Assembly: GCA_031428695.1 (NCBI GenBank)
Contig: JANOYE010000092.1
Coordinates: forward strand, 1 to 13,389
Direction of reading: 5' to 3'
Source of the DNA: JANYCG01 sp031428695
Lineage (GTDB): Bacteria > Pseudomonadota > Gammaproteobacteria > Burkholderiales > Burkholderiaceae_C
Length of the DNA: 13,389 bases
Below, piece by piece: positions 13,014 to 13,389 of this stretch. Under the pieces are notes generated by a model. It did not search any database and was not told where the DNA came from. It saw only the letters and a list, made by a program, of their open reading frames with translations. How positions within the stretch are numbered: position 1 is the stretch's first letter; each line of letters begins with the position of its first letter. A program made the translations under genes and the position numbers.

Positions 13014-13182
13014 GGAACTAACGTTATCATGCGCGCGGCAGAACCGGAACAGGTTAAATGGGTACTTCCAGAAATTCAATGCTCGGGATGCAGTGCAAGG
13101 CGCAAAACGCAGACATGCACTTGCATGGCGAGGCTTTGCAACGCAGCAATGCGCCCGAACATTGGATTTATGGGAGTGCCCA

Positions 13183-13209
13183 TGAAAAAGGCCGCTCGAA
13201 AGCGGCCTT
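13183..13209 (-). terminator. Intrinsic terminator of the SWIB gene
   Basis: A perfect 9-bp stem, AAGGCCGCT (13188-13196) with AGCGGCCTT (13201-13209), closed by a CGAA loop (TTCG in minus-strand RNA), followed on the minus strand by further T (complement of 13185-13187). It lies 20 nt after the SWIB stop codon and isolates that gene from the permease. Confidence 0.85.
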
Positions 13210-13229
13210 GATCAGAGGTTGAGCCCTGA

Positions 13230-13389
13230 TTATTTGAGGTGCTTGCCAATGAGGCCAGCCATCTCGAACATCGACACCTGCATCTTGCCGAAAATTTCTT
13301 TCAGCTTGGCGTCGGCGTTGATCATGCGCTTGTTGACTGCGTCTTGCAGCTTGTTTTTCTTGATGTAGGTCCACAGCTTGCTGACCACT
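13230..13389 (-). CDS. SWIB-domain protein (partial, C-terminal part)
   Basis: The last 52 codons of a protein whose start lies beyond the right edge. The reverse-strand translation reads VVSKLWTYIKKNKLQDAVNK, then RMINADAKLKEIFGK and a final MQVSMFEMAGLIGKHLK. This matches the SWIB/MDM2 fold found in short bacterial proteins, often linked to a lysine-rich histone H1-like region. That N-terminal part is not visible here. SWIB domains are known from eukaryotic chromatin remodellers; the bacterial role is unclear, with nucleoid association suggested. The stop is TAA at 13232-13230, followed by a strong terminator. Confidence 0.88.
   Translation of the reverse strand, partial: VVSKLWTYIKKNKLQDAVNKRMINADAKLKEIFGKMQVSMFEMAGLIGKHLK

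Noticed and set aside
13014..13182. Possible promoter or small gene between the SWIB terminator and the permease
   Set aside because: A plus-strand frame exists but looks random. A promoter for the permease must be near, yet no convincing -35/-10 pair was identified.

Overview
The window looks like chromosomal DNA of a betaproteobacterium, most likely Burkholderiales/Comamonadaceae (Rhodoferax/Polaromonas-like). This is inferred from the moderately high GC, the character of the proteins (SWIB-domain protein, dipeptide-type ABC transporter, DUF3455, DUF4331) and a G/C-box terminator style I associate with that family. No rRNA, tRNA, CRISPR array or intact mobile element was seen. Layout: (1) 1-572, minus: a CcdA/CcdB-type toxin-antitoxin pair. 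The toxin runs off the left edge, and a sigma70-like promoter carries a perfect 14-bp palindrome over its -35 box. (2) 607-1987, minus: an ECF sigma factor followed by a cysteine-free, single-pass RskA-like anti-sigma factor. (3) 2279-7315, plus: five genes diverging from the sigma gene. They encode a DUF3455 lipoprotein, a secreted DUF4331 protein, a small unknown lipoprotein, a secreted TPR-like protein and a HupE/UreJ_2-type membrane protein. The divergent region holds two ECF-type promoters, one facing each way, with the same -35 heptamer TGAATCC and CGTA-type -10 boxes at 16-17 nt. This implies that the sigma factor drives both itself and the five-gene operon. (4) 7277-7576, minus: a DUF1232 membrane protein overlapping the end of the HupE-like gene tail to tail. 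(5) 7577-9354: a decaying stretch with about 560 nt without a convincing gene, then two neighbouring pseudogenes, an NAD-dependent epimerase with an internal deletion and frameshift and a cysteine-dioxygenase-like gene with one in-frame stop. (6) 9505-10020, minus: a GNAT acetyltransferase, then a 165-nt imperfect palindrome with a terminator-like inner hairpin. (7) 10291-13013, minus: a peptide/dipeptide ABC substrate-binding protein and a DppC/OppC-type permease, separated by a terminator. No partner permease or ATPase lies in the window. (8) 13230-13389, minus: the C-terminal part of a SWIB-domain protein with its terminator. The best candidate for an undescribed system is region 2+3: an ECF/anti-sigma pair controlling a set of exported proteins made mostly of domains of unknown function. 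The DUF4331 protein is predicted to mature to an N-terminal Ser-Ser-His and the HupE-like protein to an N-terminal His; the latter also has a canonical EF-hand loop. A periplasmic metal-related role is a reasonable hypothesis, but the sequence does not establish it. All functions are read from sequence patterns without database searches.
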